Assembly: GCA_018105865.1 (NCBI GenBank)
Contig: CM030870.1
Span: 2,950,001 to 3,014,000 of the forward strand
Length of the DNA stretch: 64,000 bases
Direction: 5' to 3'
DNA from: Metaphire vulgaris
Lineage: Eukaryota > Annelida > Clitellata > Crassiclitellata > Megascolecidae
Below are positions 10,611 through 20,939 of this stretch, in pieces. Numbering within the stretch: position 1 is the stretch's first letter; the number at the start of each line of letters is the position of its first letter. The notes under the pieces were generated by a model, which did not search any database, was not told the DNA's origin, and saw only the letters and a list, made by a program, of their open reading frames with translations. The translations under genes were made by a program, and so were the position numbers.

Positions 10611-13600
10611 ATGGTTGCTAATGCACATTAAGTCATTCACTAAGTGAAGAATCATAAGGGTGGGGTGAGTCACATGACCTAAACAGTGTAGGCCAAGAAT
10701 TTTCAGAAGGTGCAGATTCAGTTTAAGCATTGCACAATGCACCTTCTGTCATGTTTAGAGTGCAATATAGTATATTTATTTTGATTTAAAATCATGGATG
10801 ATGTTATGTTTATATTATCATTTGCTTTATGTTGTTATATTGCAAAATTATAATATGTACAAATTTTAAGTGTTTTAATAAACATTTTTGAATGTTTTAA
10901 ACGTCTGTAATTTATGTTATGAATGAATAACTTGGTTTAATTTAGAAGCAATGGCAGACTCATTTATGAGGCAAGTACTGAGAAATTTACACTCAGGACA
11001 GGAGTTAGTCTTGAGACACGACACGAAGGAAGAACGAATTGCTAGACTAATGCTAATGCGGTTCATGTGAACATGTTGGTGAAAGGCAGAATGAAGTTTG
11101 GAAGATTTAATTCTTCGTTGGCATTTTTCTCCAGGTCAGAGAATTCTTCTGACGGCAAAACCTTTTCCGGTTCAGGGGATGGAACGGGAGGTCATCAGGT
11201 ACGCCGACAGGTGAGCATGAAGCCACCGAGACAGAGCAGTCTGATAGAAGATGACGAACTGGTGGTCATCGACGGATTTGCCTATCGGAACATGTTGCAG
11301 GAGCTGACATCTATGAAGACAATGCTTTTCAGGCTGAAAAGAATGCTTCAAGAGGTTGCTCTGATTCAATTCAGTCTGTTTTTTTAGCATTAATTATTTC
11401 CTCGGGAATTGATTTCTGTTTTGCAGTGTATTTCGTTTTGCATTGTGGCAATTTTTTTCCAGCTAGGAATCTTATTTAGGCAAGAAGTCCTATTTGAATT
11501 AAAGTCGGTTTTTATATATTTTATTCTATAAATCCCCTCATTTATTTTTTATTTGTGCTCAAAGCAATGCTCTAAATCATATTTTGTGTAATGAATTAAG
11601 AGTATATTCTACGATGTGTGTATTTTGCAAGTTTTCTCTAATGACTGGCATCCTATCCAGCAAGTTATCCCTCCCTTTCAATGTAGTAAGTGCTTGTTTG
11701 GGTGACCAGACCATGAAAACTATTCTACTTATTCCAATCAGTATGAAATTTACAAAGAGCCGCGTATTGATGTTGTGTATGTGTACATATTTCTAGGATG
11801 AACTTGGTCAGCCTTCATTTAATCATTCTGTGTTTAAGTCAAATTCAGACCAGACTTTTGTTTTACAAGTGAGTCAATTTATTTACAGTCATTTTAAAAA
11901 TGATTCTGGATTTTTGTAGGCATTTTACTTAACTGATGGGTTTAGCAAAAGAACATTGGATTGTTGACATATGTGATTGTGCTGTAGTTGAGAGGAACAT
12001 TAGGAACAATCTTCAAATAAGGCTGTATTAGTATTTGGCTGCTAAGCAGTTCTTTGCAGTTATTTCGTTCTAAGTGATCATCCTAATGATGGAATTGTAA
12101 AGTTCATTTGCCTTTTCAGGTGTTGAATGATCGACAAAAGAATGCCTTGATCTTAATGGGGGGGGGGGGGGAGACAGAATTTGTTTTATCCTCTGTCAAG
12201 GGCATTATTAATATTCATACTTTGTCATGGTCAAGTAATACTTGAGACTGCAAACGCTGTGACTAATTTTAAGTATTGTAAGTGTTGATGTTCATTAATT
12301 CATGATTGCATCAGTGTTTAGCTTAAAAAGATGCCTTTAATGAAATGTTTGCTTGTTTAGAGTGATGACTTGAAGATACAAAATCGTGACTCAGAACTTT
12401 CATTAACCCAACTGCAAGAGGTACGCTTCACTTTAAAGCCTTATTTTATTGTTTTATTTTATTTAAAGCATTACTTTATTATGATGGCTCATGTACAAGG
12501 GTCGTTCCATAAATAAGTTACAAAACGATGCAGTTTAGTTGGTTTTTACAGTGAAAGCAATCCAAAATATACATTTTGAAGGAATTTTTTTGGAATCAAC
12601 TCGACAAAGTTTATAGTGAAGTTCACAGTGACGTCATCTGTAATCATTGAATATGGCGACGTTAACATTAAATGCATCCCACGAGAAACAATGTGCAGTT
12701 ATTCGTTTTCTTCTGGGCTCCCCCTTTGACTCCCTTATAACCATCATCTCATCCATTGCCCACATTGCAATGTATGACATAGATGGTTCTTCTCTAAAAC
12801 CGCATTTCAAAGGTCATTCTTAAGGAGATGGGCAGTAAGCTGCAGCTTATCCCAAGTATTGAGACTAGAGCTATAATTTTTATCCCAAGTATTGAGACAA
12901 GAAAATTAAAGTACTATAGACACACACAATGTGCAATGAAGATAGCAACTTAAAAAAGGATATAATGGTGGAAGCTCTACCTGGAAGCAGAGGCAAAGGG
13001 CGACCAAAGGGACAATGGATTCAGGACTCATCATCATCATCATCATCATCATCAAGAACATGTAGCTGGGTCGGCCGTTACGGACTGGTCACCATGTGAG
13101 TCTATCCTGCCCCAGCTGTAGAGCTTCTGGCACCGATAGCCCACAATCTTCATGGATTTGGTCCAACCAGTTTTTGGAGGGTCTTCCTCGCGGTCTTTTC
13201 CATCCTTCTGTGGGTGGTGTGCCGTCATGAGTGAGGATGGCAAGACGTAGTGCAGCCGGGGCTGGGACATCTTGCGACAATCTGGCTACGTGTCCAAAAA
13301 GGCCGAGGCGTTGCTGGCGTATAGTGGAATACAGTGGTTCCTGGCCGGTCTGAGCATTTATTTCTGCGTTGGTGATGTGATCTGACCATCTAACCCCCAG
13401 AATCCTTTGTAGGGCTTTTGCACGGAGCGCTTCTAGTCTTTTCCAGTCTTGTTTTGAAGACTGGCTAAAAGTAAATGTCAATGTGGCTGTGAAAATGGCA
13501 AGAGACAGAGGAGTATGCAGGAAGATTGTCCATCAAGCTACTTACCCATCACTGATGAATGGCATCTGATGATGATGATGATGAAGTTTAATCAACTTGT

Positions 13601-15128
13601 GTAGAAACTTCTATTTCAGTTTATGTTTTAGTGTGTTTGCTTTCATCGTCCTTTCTTTTCTGTGAAGCACGCCTTGTGTCATGACTCAAAATTCATTTGC
13701 TGTCATCCAGTTTTAGCCATCAACAAGGCTTCCAGCAAATTTAGCGGTTTTATTGAGTTTGACTGCTTATGATTTTGGATCATGGGTGACAAGCATGGAG
13801 TGTCCTGTGATTTTGCTATAATTGTAGTATTGTGATAGAAGTTCTTAGATTAGGCTACAGATATTGGACATGCTTTAAGCAATAGATGATAATCTGACTA
13901 TTCGACAAAGTGTCCTGCTTTTAATAGTGCTGTGAAATAGCTGGTTTGCCTGTTTTAACCCTTTGGTGGCCATTAGGTTGATATTTCTGCTTCATAACAT
14001 CAGTGGCATAGCTAGGATTTTTAGGCCCTAATGCAAAAATTATTAATGGACTCCTTCAACTTAAAAAGTCACAACATGACGAACAGTGCACTAAGGCTTA
14101 AAAAATTTCAACACTTAATAATAACGCATCGTCTGTCATCAGATTCCGGAAACTGAAAACTGTAAAACGGCTTTGTTTTTGTAGTGCTATCATATTTAAT
14201 ACCTATCAAATTTATCTGATTAGGACTGATTTTTAATGTGTTTTTAATTATTTACTTTTGTTATTATTTACTTTCTTTTTTACATTGGCGGTCAAAAAGG
14301 GCCCCAGTTCTTCTGGGCCCTAATGCCTTGCTTATTCTTGCTATATGGTAGCTATGCCTCTGCATAACATATTGGTTGTACAGATTGCCATTGCAAAAGG
14401 GTTAAATTTTGTCAATTTCTTTTCAGGAGAATTCTGCGTTGTTGTCGATGGTTCGTCTTCTGCAACAAACGGTCGACGATCAGAAGAAGACGATTGTTTT
14501 ATTTCAGCAACAGATGGTAAGTGGGTGGGGGGGGGTGGGGGTGGTGGTCTAATCTCGGATCAATCAATTCTGAAGTGTTTTTCACCTTATTTTTCTTCAT
14601 AATTATGTTTATTAATATAAATTAGTATATTTTATTGAGTGAATGTGATCAAATTATTTTTATGCAAGGTGCCATAAATGCTGGTCTGAAGTCTTTATTT
14701 TTTGGTGCCTAATATCATGTCTCTATGTTCAGCAGAAGCTGATATCCAGTGTTTTGAATTGTTGATTAATTGTTGATTGCTTGTGCTTTAGCATTGCGTT
14801 GTTTTTGCCTTTATTGGCTGTTAGAGATATGAATAACTAACTGTTGCTGTTCAGCTAAAGGTGTGTTGAGAAGGTCTGACATTTGTTGATTTAACATGTA
14901 ATGCATTCAATTTCAGATAATTTGGTATTTGACCAAATGCAGTGCTTTATTTTCTGAAGATGAATAGTTGCTTTAAGGGACATCTCTTCTAAAGAGAAGA
15001 GGTGTTTGACCCAGTTCTATTGTGCATGACAGTTTGATCATTGTAACGTTTCAAATTTGTTGACTTTTTTGTTACAGACGAAATATGAATGTGGAATGAC
15101 GGAAACAACAAAAGCATCTGACAAATAA
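7640..15128 (+). CDS. CCSER1/CCSER2-like coiled-coil serine-rich protein, six exons
   Basis: Exons: 7640-9210, 11135-11354, 11797-11868, 12361-12420, 14427-14516, 15078-15128. Phases join cleanly into a 687-codon protein. Introns follow GT-AG; the donor after exon 2 (GTTGCT) is weak. The first 523 residues are Ser/Thr/Lys-rich and look disordered. Near residues 395-415 is the acidic signature SDDLMLDVDIAFD, which vertebrate CCSER2 has as DDDLMLDVDL. Exon 2 carries the second family signature, YRNMLQELTSMKTMLFRLKR (about residues 572-591), matching the vertebrate motif where xMxQxCTAxKTxLLKxKRxL is conserved. Exons 4-5 (QLQE, then LLQQTVDDQKKTIVLFQQQM) form a short coiled coil. The start MGTKQS fits an N-myristoylation signal; vertebrate CCSER1 also starts MG. 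Family members are linked to microtubules and cell division, with no known enzyme activity. Exons 1 and 2 are secure; the tiny last exon is the least certain, and 5' UTR exons are not identified. Confidence 0.8.
9269..9475 (+). mobile_element. MITE, CATGGGCGCCC family, in CCSER intron 1
   Basis: It runs from CATGGGCGCCCGCAG to GATCACCCATAAAC. The interior has repeated units of CCAGGAGGGRCAAAACAC and CACAATGGTC. A clearly related copy lies on the other strand at 35415-35632. Short direct repeats (ACATTGT) flank it, at slightly uncertain offsets. Confidence 0.65.
9490..9785 (+). mobile_element. SINE with tRNA-like head
   Basis: The head GTGGGAAGATGGCAGAAGTGG is followed by a Pol III B-box-like GGTTCAACTCC. 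A body follows (GGCTGGCAACCTACTCTAAG ... GGAGATCAGCACCGGCCCC) and then a tail of CTTTTACTTTAC. The same order is seen at 30375-30665, and the body is shared with the 5S-headed element at 15474-15775. Confidence 0.75.
9868..10132 (-). mobile_element. SINE with tRNA-like head, minus strand
   Basis: Read on the minus strand it starts with a GGGTCGGAAAGTTAGCAG-type head, has the B-box-like GGTTCAAGACC, and ends with GGAGATCAGC-type body and a CTTATGAGCC stretch. It is a close relative of the copy at 33145-33412. Confidence 0.75.
10559..10609. repeat. (ATT)n microsatellite
   Basis: Trinucleotide run, almost perfect, in CCSER intron 1. Confidence 0.9.
12494..12722 (+). mobile_element. 5' stub of a Tc1/mariner-type transposon
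   Basis: It begins ACAAGGGTCGTTCCATAAAT, a mariner-like terminus. At 12653 an ATG opens a frame reading MATLTLN then SHEKQCAVIRFLL, like the first helix-turn-helix of mariner transposases (family pattern KEQRAVIRFL). The match ends at about 12722, where unrelated DNA takes over. Only about the first 23 codons remain, so it is inactive. It lies in CCSER intron 4. Confidence 0.6.
12940..13025 (+). mobile_element. LINE reverse-transcriptase C-terminal scrap
   Basis: The frame reads VEALPGSRGKGRPKGQWIQD, the usual C-terminal basic patch (GxRxRGRPxxxWxxD) of RTE/jockey-like LINE proteins. It runs into a (CAT)n tail at 13027-13053. Confidence 0.5.
13052..13481 (-). mobile_element. LINE reverse-transcriptase C-terminal fragment
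   Basis: A minus-strand frame of 130 codons holds hallmark pieces of non-LTR retrotransposon tails: LQRILGVRWSDHITNAEI, then RQQRLGLFGHVARL, then RPRGRPSKNWLDQI. The catalytic reverse transcriptase and endonuclease upstream are gone, so this is a 5'-truncated copy. It sits in CCSER intron 4, opposite to the gene. Confidence 0.75.
13959..14401. mobile_element. piggyBac-type MITE, split by a hAT MITE
   Basis: It is flanked by TTAA on both sides (13955-13958 and 14402-14405). The ends are CCCTTTGGTGGCCATT and AATGGC-type sub-terminal bases running into AAAAGGG, which are inverted to each other. Without the inner insertion (14001-14362) it is only about 80 bp. TTAA with CCCTTT ends is the piggyBac pattern. 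Confidence 0.65.
14001..14362. mobile_element. hAT MITE nested in a piggyBac-type MITE
   Basis: Ends are CAGTGGCATAGCTAGG and GGTAGCTATGCCTCTG, flanked by the perfect 8-bp duplication CATAACAT (13993-14000 and 14363-14370). It is 362 bp long, with no transposase frame. It lies in CCSER intron 4 about 60 bp before exon 5. Confidence 0.85.
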
Positions 15129-15473
15129 TTAATGATCCATGTACTGTTGGGAAATTTACTTCAGAAAAGTCAGAAATTGAAAGGAGAAGGAACAAAGATC
15201 AGATCTCTCTCGATCTCTCTCGATCTCTGTTTTGCTTCAATTGTACATTCCACTGAACGCTCAAAATTATCTAGTTTTACTGCGTTTGGTTTATCTGGTT
15301 GCATCTAATGTATTTAATAGTAAGAATGTAATAAGGCTTTGCCCACCAACAGGCCAGAGGCTTAATTTGACCTGTGACCTAATTATGGCATGCCACCTGG
15401 TGTTAACATATGGCAATCTGAGATTGTGTTTTACTTTGAGGGCAGTAGATGGTTAGCTTTTATAAAAACAGGT

Positions 15474-15775
15474 AAAGGTAATCGCGTACTTGAACGGGTG
15501 TAGGGTCCGGGGCTGATCTCCGGTACTAGGCAAACGGCAACGCAGGTGGCTTACGCCATTAACCTAGAGTAGGTTACCATTACTTTTTCTAGACCTGCAT
15601 TTTACCTTCGCAGCTTGACGCTGCTACCAATTTATTGATGCCTAAGCGATGAACGGCTTGGTTGGCTGCTGGAACCGCAATTAGGTCTCGGAATGGTCAC
15701 CCATCCAAGTACTAACCACGCTCGATGTTGCTTAACTTTGGTGTTCTGATGAGAACCGGTTGCACGTTAACATGT
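15474..15775 (-). mobile_element. SINE with 5S-rRNA-derived head (SINE3 type)
   Basis: On the minus strand the head (15775 to about 15663) reads like 5S rRNA. It has AAGTTAAGCAACATCGAGCG, then TGGTTAGTACTTGGATGGGT, then GACC, which is the 5S internal-control-region and 3'-stem wording. After a short linker comes the body GCAGGTCTAG ... GGTAACCTACTCTAGGTTAA ... CCGGAGATCAGCCCCGG, then a TTTACCTTTACC-type tail. That body is homologous to the body of the tRNA-headed SINEs at 9490 and 30375. Confidence 0.8.
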
Positions 15776-16262
15776 TACAAATTCTGGTAAATTCTTATTA
15801 AACAAGAGTTTATAAGTAGAATTGTTTTCTGATCTGATGCATGTGATTCTGATCCAGAATGGGCCATTTGCATCTGTTATTATGTATGGTACTAAGTTGA
15901 TCTCTTATGTCCCCATTTGTTGCTCCCAGGTGGCGCTGTTTTTGCCTATTTTGTGAAATGAGCGAAGTGTTTTGTATTCTTACTGTTGAGTATGCTTCGT
16001 TGTATGTTGTAGTGAGCTTGCGCATTTTGTGGTTGGCATTGGATTTGAGTTTTGTTTATATGCTGTTTAGTAGTTCTGGTTGCAGCTGAGCATTGACTTT
16101 TGTGTAACTTAGGAAATTTAATTTTTAGTAGTTTTTGATTCAGTTAATGTCGTCACATTGCACTCAGCTTTCTCATATACATTGCTGCTTCATCGAAATG
16201 TAAAGGAAAGCTTATTGTTGCAATATCTTAAACTGAATGTCTGTCAGCTATGTGTATGTATG

Positions 16263-16263
<1 letters not shown>

Positions 16264-16302
<39 letters not shown>
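16264..16302. repeat. (GT)n microsatellite
   Basis: Dinucleotide run followed by an imperfect TA-rich stretch to 16362. Confidence 0.9.
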
Positions 16303-16310
<8 letters not shown>

Positions 16311-16816
16311 TATATAATATATTATATATACATATATATGTATATATATGTATATATATAAGTATTACATTCAGTATCTAATTTTATTTCTGGTTATGAA
16401 CACTATCAATAATTTTTTGTCATAATGAAGGTCAAGACTTGAGGTCATACTGTTAATTATAATTGAATGACTCAGTAATATTAGTAATGTACTGTGAGAT
16501 TTATCTAGCACCTTTTTTTATTTCCACTTGGAGGATAAAATAATGTTTTACTCTGTTAGCTATGTAACCGGTTGTATTATGCTGTGAATAGTTTGCTGCT
16601 TTAATGCAGTGAAATGTATTAAATAGCATTCTTATGTACAGTATGGAGAGTAAGTAATGTGGTCAATACAGATTTAGAAAATATTGGTTATTGCTCAAAT
16701 ATTGTCAGTAGAATCTAGTGGTCTATTACCTTTTAATGATGACGATCGGGGCTTTTTTGTGCCGGAACGAGGCGGAATGGTGTTTCAGAAAATCTGGAGA
16801 CTGGTATTTTTTCCAA

Positions 16817-16883
16817 CATTAAATTCATAAATAGAAAATTTAGAACTAATATAGTTCTAAATTTTCTATGTTTGAATTTAATG
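16817..16883. repeat. AT-rich palindrome
   Basis: CATTAAATTCATAAATAGAA with AAATTTAGAACTA is answered by TAGTTCTAAATTTTCTATG and TTTGAATTTAATG. The arms are about 31 bp with few mismatches and almost no loop. The unique sequence around it suggests a foldback element or recent inverted duplication. Confidence 0.7.
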
Positions 16884-18678
16884 TTTTATTGATTATAATC
16901 ATTCTAGTACCGGTAACTGTTTGGTCGCTACGTCATGTTGACAACTGACTTCTGACTGTTGCGTTCTGGAAAATATTTTTTTCCAAAAAAAGCTCTGATG
17001 ACAAAACATGATTTTGTGTTGTGTGGTTGTCAACTTCTTTTGTTTATGTCATCTGTTATTTTTGCTTTTCTTGAATTTGGCTTCAGAGATGTCGTGTGGG
17101 AAGACGATGATGACTGGCCGCTTTCTCTTCTGTGATAACATATTTCATAATCGACTGTGAATTTGATCCATATCGGTTTTCTGATCTCGGTTTTATCGTC
17201 TCCAGCCGGGTGATTTATTTGTCCACTTGAATTTTGCTCTGCGTTGGTCTTGGTCACTTTCTATTTTTAAACCTTATTTTGTAGGAATTAATTCTAAAAT
17301 CGATTCTTGCATTTGATTTTGGTTTGTTTGACGTGATTTCTTAATTGTCTTTTTGATGCAATTATTCTGCTTTTCTTATCTGAGTCATTTGTAGTTTAGT
17401 GTAAATTTCTAGCTTCAGTAGATTTTGTTGACTGATTACCTATCAGCTGCTGAATAGAGGATTTCTGGTAACATTCACTGTAAAAATTTTAAATTTTAAG
17501 AGAGATTTGAGCGTAGTTACAAATGTGCTGTGATAGTCTGATACAGCAGCATCTTGTACAGTTGAGTAGAGAATTTGTTTACACTTTTGATTAGTAATTT
17601 AGTTGGGAAAAGTGCTTTATGAATTGAAAATGGTGTATAGTGCAATTACCGGGTATTATATACAATTATTTATGTTCAGTTACTGTATTGAATCGTCCAA
17701 ACATTGCATTTTCCCTGTGCTTTGCATTTAAATCTCAGACTCCAATTCACTTACCACAATCCTTTTTCAATGATTGAAATTTCTGGCAGTCGTACATCAA
17801 TACACCAATTTGAAAATGATTTAGTTGAACAAACAAAAATACTAGCATTAAGTTTTAGGTTCTGTGTCTTTCTTTGCAATTTCTGAAATTTTCTCCAATG
17901 TTTGATATTTGCAGTTTGAGTTTTTTGAGTTGAACTGCACAGAAAGTTAAAATTGAATTTTGTTGATGAATCTTTGCTTGATAAAATTTGCTGTTAAATT
18001 GAATCTCAGTTCAGTTTAACTTGTTTGTTTGACAATATTTAGAACAGAATTAAGCCTATTGTGTCTCACTGGCAACATATTGTGTGCAGTGCAATTCTCA
18101 AAATAGTCCATTAAAATTTTAAAGGTAGTGGTCATGAGGATTAGATTATTGTAAAAGGGTTCTAACCACTCAAAATTGCTGCAAATTTACTTCTTAAAAG
18201 GTCGGGTTATATTTGGAGAAGAGTCTAATACTGGTTTTTTCCAAATTTTGGTTCAGGTTGGTTTTATACAAATTTGTTATTTTTTTGTCTTGTAGCATTT
18301 CATATCAAAAATTTTGCACCAATTATATATTATAGTCTGTGCATTGTGCTTATTGGTTATAGATAAGAATTGCATATTGTGATCAATTCATTTCATTTGC
18401 TGAAAGTGTCATAGTAATAATGCTTTCTTGGTGAACCATAATTTTTGTTTGCCTTTCCAACTATCATTACAAAAATTATTCCCCATTCTTACTCCCTGTA
18501 TTTCTTAGATGTAAGAACAACAGCATAAAATTTCTGTTAGTTTTTACTGTTTTATTGTACATGGAAAATGCTGATGATACTCATTAGTTTTATTTTGTGT
18601 TGATCAGTTTCTTCCCACTTGTATATTTATCAAGCTGTCAGTTGAACACATTTTGTATTTATTTACTGTTACTTGTGG

Positions 18679-18679
18679 C

Positions 18680-18744
<65 letters not shown>
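18679..18744. repeat. (ATT)n microsatellite
   Basis: About 22 perfect trinucleotide units. Confidence 0.95.
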
Positions 18745-18746
<2 letters not shown>

Positions 18747-19075
18747 GTACTGATTAATGTGGTAACTCGTTCAGCTGAACTATCTGAACACGTTACAATG
18801 TTAGTTAGTTGTTGTGATGCGTGCGTGCCTGTGTTTGTGTGTGTTGGACTGATCTGTCCATATACAAAGTATCTACTAATAAGTGATGCATAGTCTTTTT
18901 CTGCCTTCTGCGCGCATAAATGTAGTATATACACGTATGCCGTATATTTTAGTTTTAGCATTGCTTCTAATGGATGCAGTTTAATTGGGTTAATTTTTTG
19001 AGTGGTTCTAAAATATGTATTGCCTTCGCTGAAATAATCAACTGTTGTGACCGCGTGGTCTTTCAGTCTACAGGA

Positions 19076-19143
19076 TGGCTGGCTGGATGGATGAATGGAT
19101 GGATGGATGGATGGATGGATGGATGGATGGATGGATGGATGGA
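19076..19143. repeat. (GGAT)n microsatellite
   Basis: About 15 tetranucleotide units, with variant units (ggctggct, gaat) on the left side. Confidence 0.95.
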
Positions 19144-19316
19144 TGCTATTGAAAGCCAAAATTAAATGTTCAATGAAATGTGATGATTGTTTGTGGCAGA
19201 AAACTCATTAGTTAGTGAAACTTGTATGGATGTAATTCATTCACTTCATGAGAAATAATTATAGCAAACACATTAGAAGTACAAGAAATGTTATTTATGT
19301 TAGCATTGTCTGTTAA

Positions 19317-19536
19317 CCCTTTGACTGGCAGTCTTCTTTGGGTATTAGCAAGGTAAGCAAAACATAGACTTTATTCTGGTGGGAAGCCAGAGTGATTGGA
19401 GCAATGTGTTCCACTAAGCCACTTTAACTCCATGCCTGTGCAAATCCATTTATTTATAATGTATTGCAGGATAACATTTGGTTGCCCTACAACTTCTACT
19501 AACAGTGTGGATTGACCTTCAGTCACAGTCAAGGGG
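19317..19536. mobile_element. piggyBac-type MITE
   Basis: TTAA at 19313-19316 and 19537-19540 bound an element with ends CCCTTTGACTGGCAG and CACAGTCAAGGGG, inverted to each other. It is 220 bp with no coding content. The same end type is seen at 13959 and 26812. Confidence 0.7.
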
Positions 19537-19892
19537 TTAAGCAGCTGAGCTTAACGGTTTTTAACAGGAAATGTTAATAACTGAATGTTTTTATTATTTT
19601 TGAGCGTAACACAATTGATTATATTGCCATGGTTTATTTACAATTAAATGTGGAAATGAGCTTCTTAACATTAATGGCATTTTCATCGTTTAATTTGTCT
19701 TTTCTTCTTGTTGTGAAGTAATTTTAGACAATATTAATTGCTTCAGTTGAATGGTTGACACCCTATTGGTGTTTCTGATTGCATTCCATAGTGTCTGTTG
19801 TCTCTCTCTCTTGTGCTTCTGGTTACTCATCTGTTGGGAAATGTGGAAGGTTTGTCAGATTTGAATTTGCATTGGTATGCTGCTGTTGGTCA

Positions 19893-20510
19893 GGGACCAT
19901 CCATATATTACATATGCAAAAGTAATATTTTCATACCCCCTTCCCCTGTTGCACCCTGTAAATTTTTGGGGCCCTCCAGTATGCGTACGTGCAAATGAGC
20001 TTCCCTGGCCCCACCTGTTTGAAATTTTAATTTTTAGCCGTAGTCACAAGGCGTACAGTGGACAATGTTGTCACAGCTAAGAAAACCAAGAAATGTGATT
20101 TAATGAGTACAGGCGTCTGAACGATTCTTGTGACCTCTATGTAGCTGTGACGAGTATTGGTCTGGCTGCCTGCCCCTCAGAAAGTAATTGTGTTCAAATC
20201 TAAAGTGTTTAATTTCAACCAGTCTCTGCCTGAGTGGTGATGGCAGAGTGGGTTGCGTGCTGGAGCGTCAGGCTGACGGAGCGGGTTCAAGCCCCGTTAG
20301 TGCCCCTAGTGGCTTTCACACAGGCAGTGATGCCTTCTAAGCCACTTTAAATCTTGTTAAGTTAAGTTACGCAGGCCATATATAGATTTGTGCATATGTA
20401 CACATTCAATCGAGACCTCTCCTCCCCACGCATCTTTATGCAAACTTTATGCAAAATCTCCTAAATACAATTGCATTACCCCTCAATGCGTATGTAATAT
20501 ATGGATGGCC
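19893..20510. mobile_element. MITE, CCATCCATATATTACG family, carrying a SINE
   Basis: Left end GGGACCATCCATATATTACA and right end TGTAATATATGGATGGCC are inverted repeats. The usual sub-terminal GCRTATGC and CCCCTCAATGCG motifs are present. A SINE at 20232-20367 lies inside and accounts for part of the greater length compared with the 130-bp member at 26510. Confidence 0.65.
20232..20367 (+). mobile_element. tRNA-headed SINE inserted in a MITE
   Basis: AGTGGTGATGGCAGAGTGGG then GGTTCAAGCCCC (a B box) give a tRNA-like head. It is followed directly by the tail repeat GTGGCTTTCACACAGGCAGT and CCACTTTAAATCTTG. Confidence 0.65.
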
Positions 20511-20909
20511 ATAACGTCATGACTGGACTTCACTTCAGCAGTTAAGCCTGTTATTTTGGTTCATTGAGACCACCATGTGTGTTGCTTAAACATGTTGTCA
20601 ACCAAGTGTTTTCGTGTATTTTTTTCTGTTAATGAGTTTTTTGAGTAACTGAAATGCATTTGATTGGTCAGATCTTTCTTTGTTGGAAGACTGTTCCAGC
20701 CATACTTAAAGTGATACTTGACCCGCTGTCACCATTTATTGCGTCTGATTCCTACTTAATAGTATGCTTTGGTCTATTTTAGATGGAGACATTTCAAGTA
20801 AAAAGTTGACACCATGAAGAATCTTTCACTATGAGAGGATCAACCTTTAGTGGGATTTTAATGTTTTCTTATTAATGTTTTTTATTGATAAGAGTATTTG
20901 TGTGTAAAT

Positions 20910-20933
20910 ACACACACACACACACACACACAC
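20910..20933. repeat. (CA)n microsatellite
   Basis: Short dinucleotide run. Confidence 0.85.
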
Positions 20934-20939
20934 GAGGTA

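Larger units (their letters stand above)
15780..18600. other. No gene seen; AT-rich sequence downstream of CCSER
   Basis: It may include CCSER 3' UTR, but no clear end signal was found. A (GT)n run occupies 16264-16302 and a TATATA-rich stretch 16311-16362. A minus-strand 75-codon frame at 17030-17257 is protein-like in composition (Ser/Lys-rich) but has no recognisable family or splice partners. Confidence 0.4.

Noticed and set aside
15663..15775. Functional 5S rRNA gene
   Set aside because: The 5S-like part is diverged and fused to a SINE body and tail, so it is a SINE head, not a gene.
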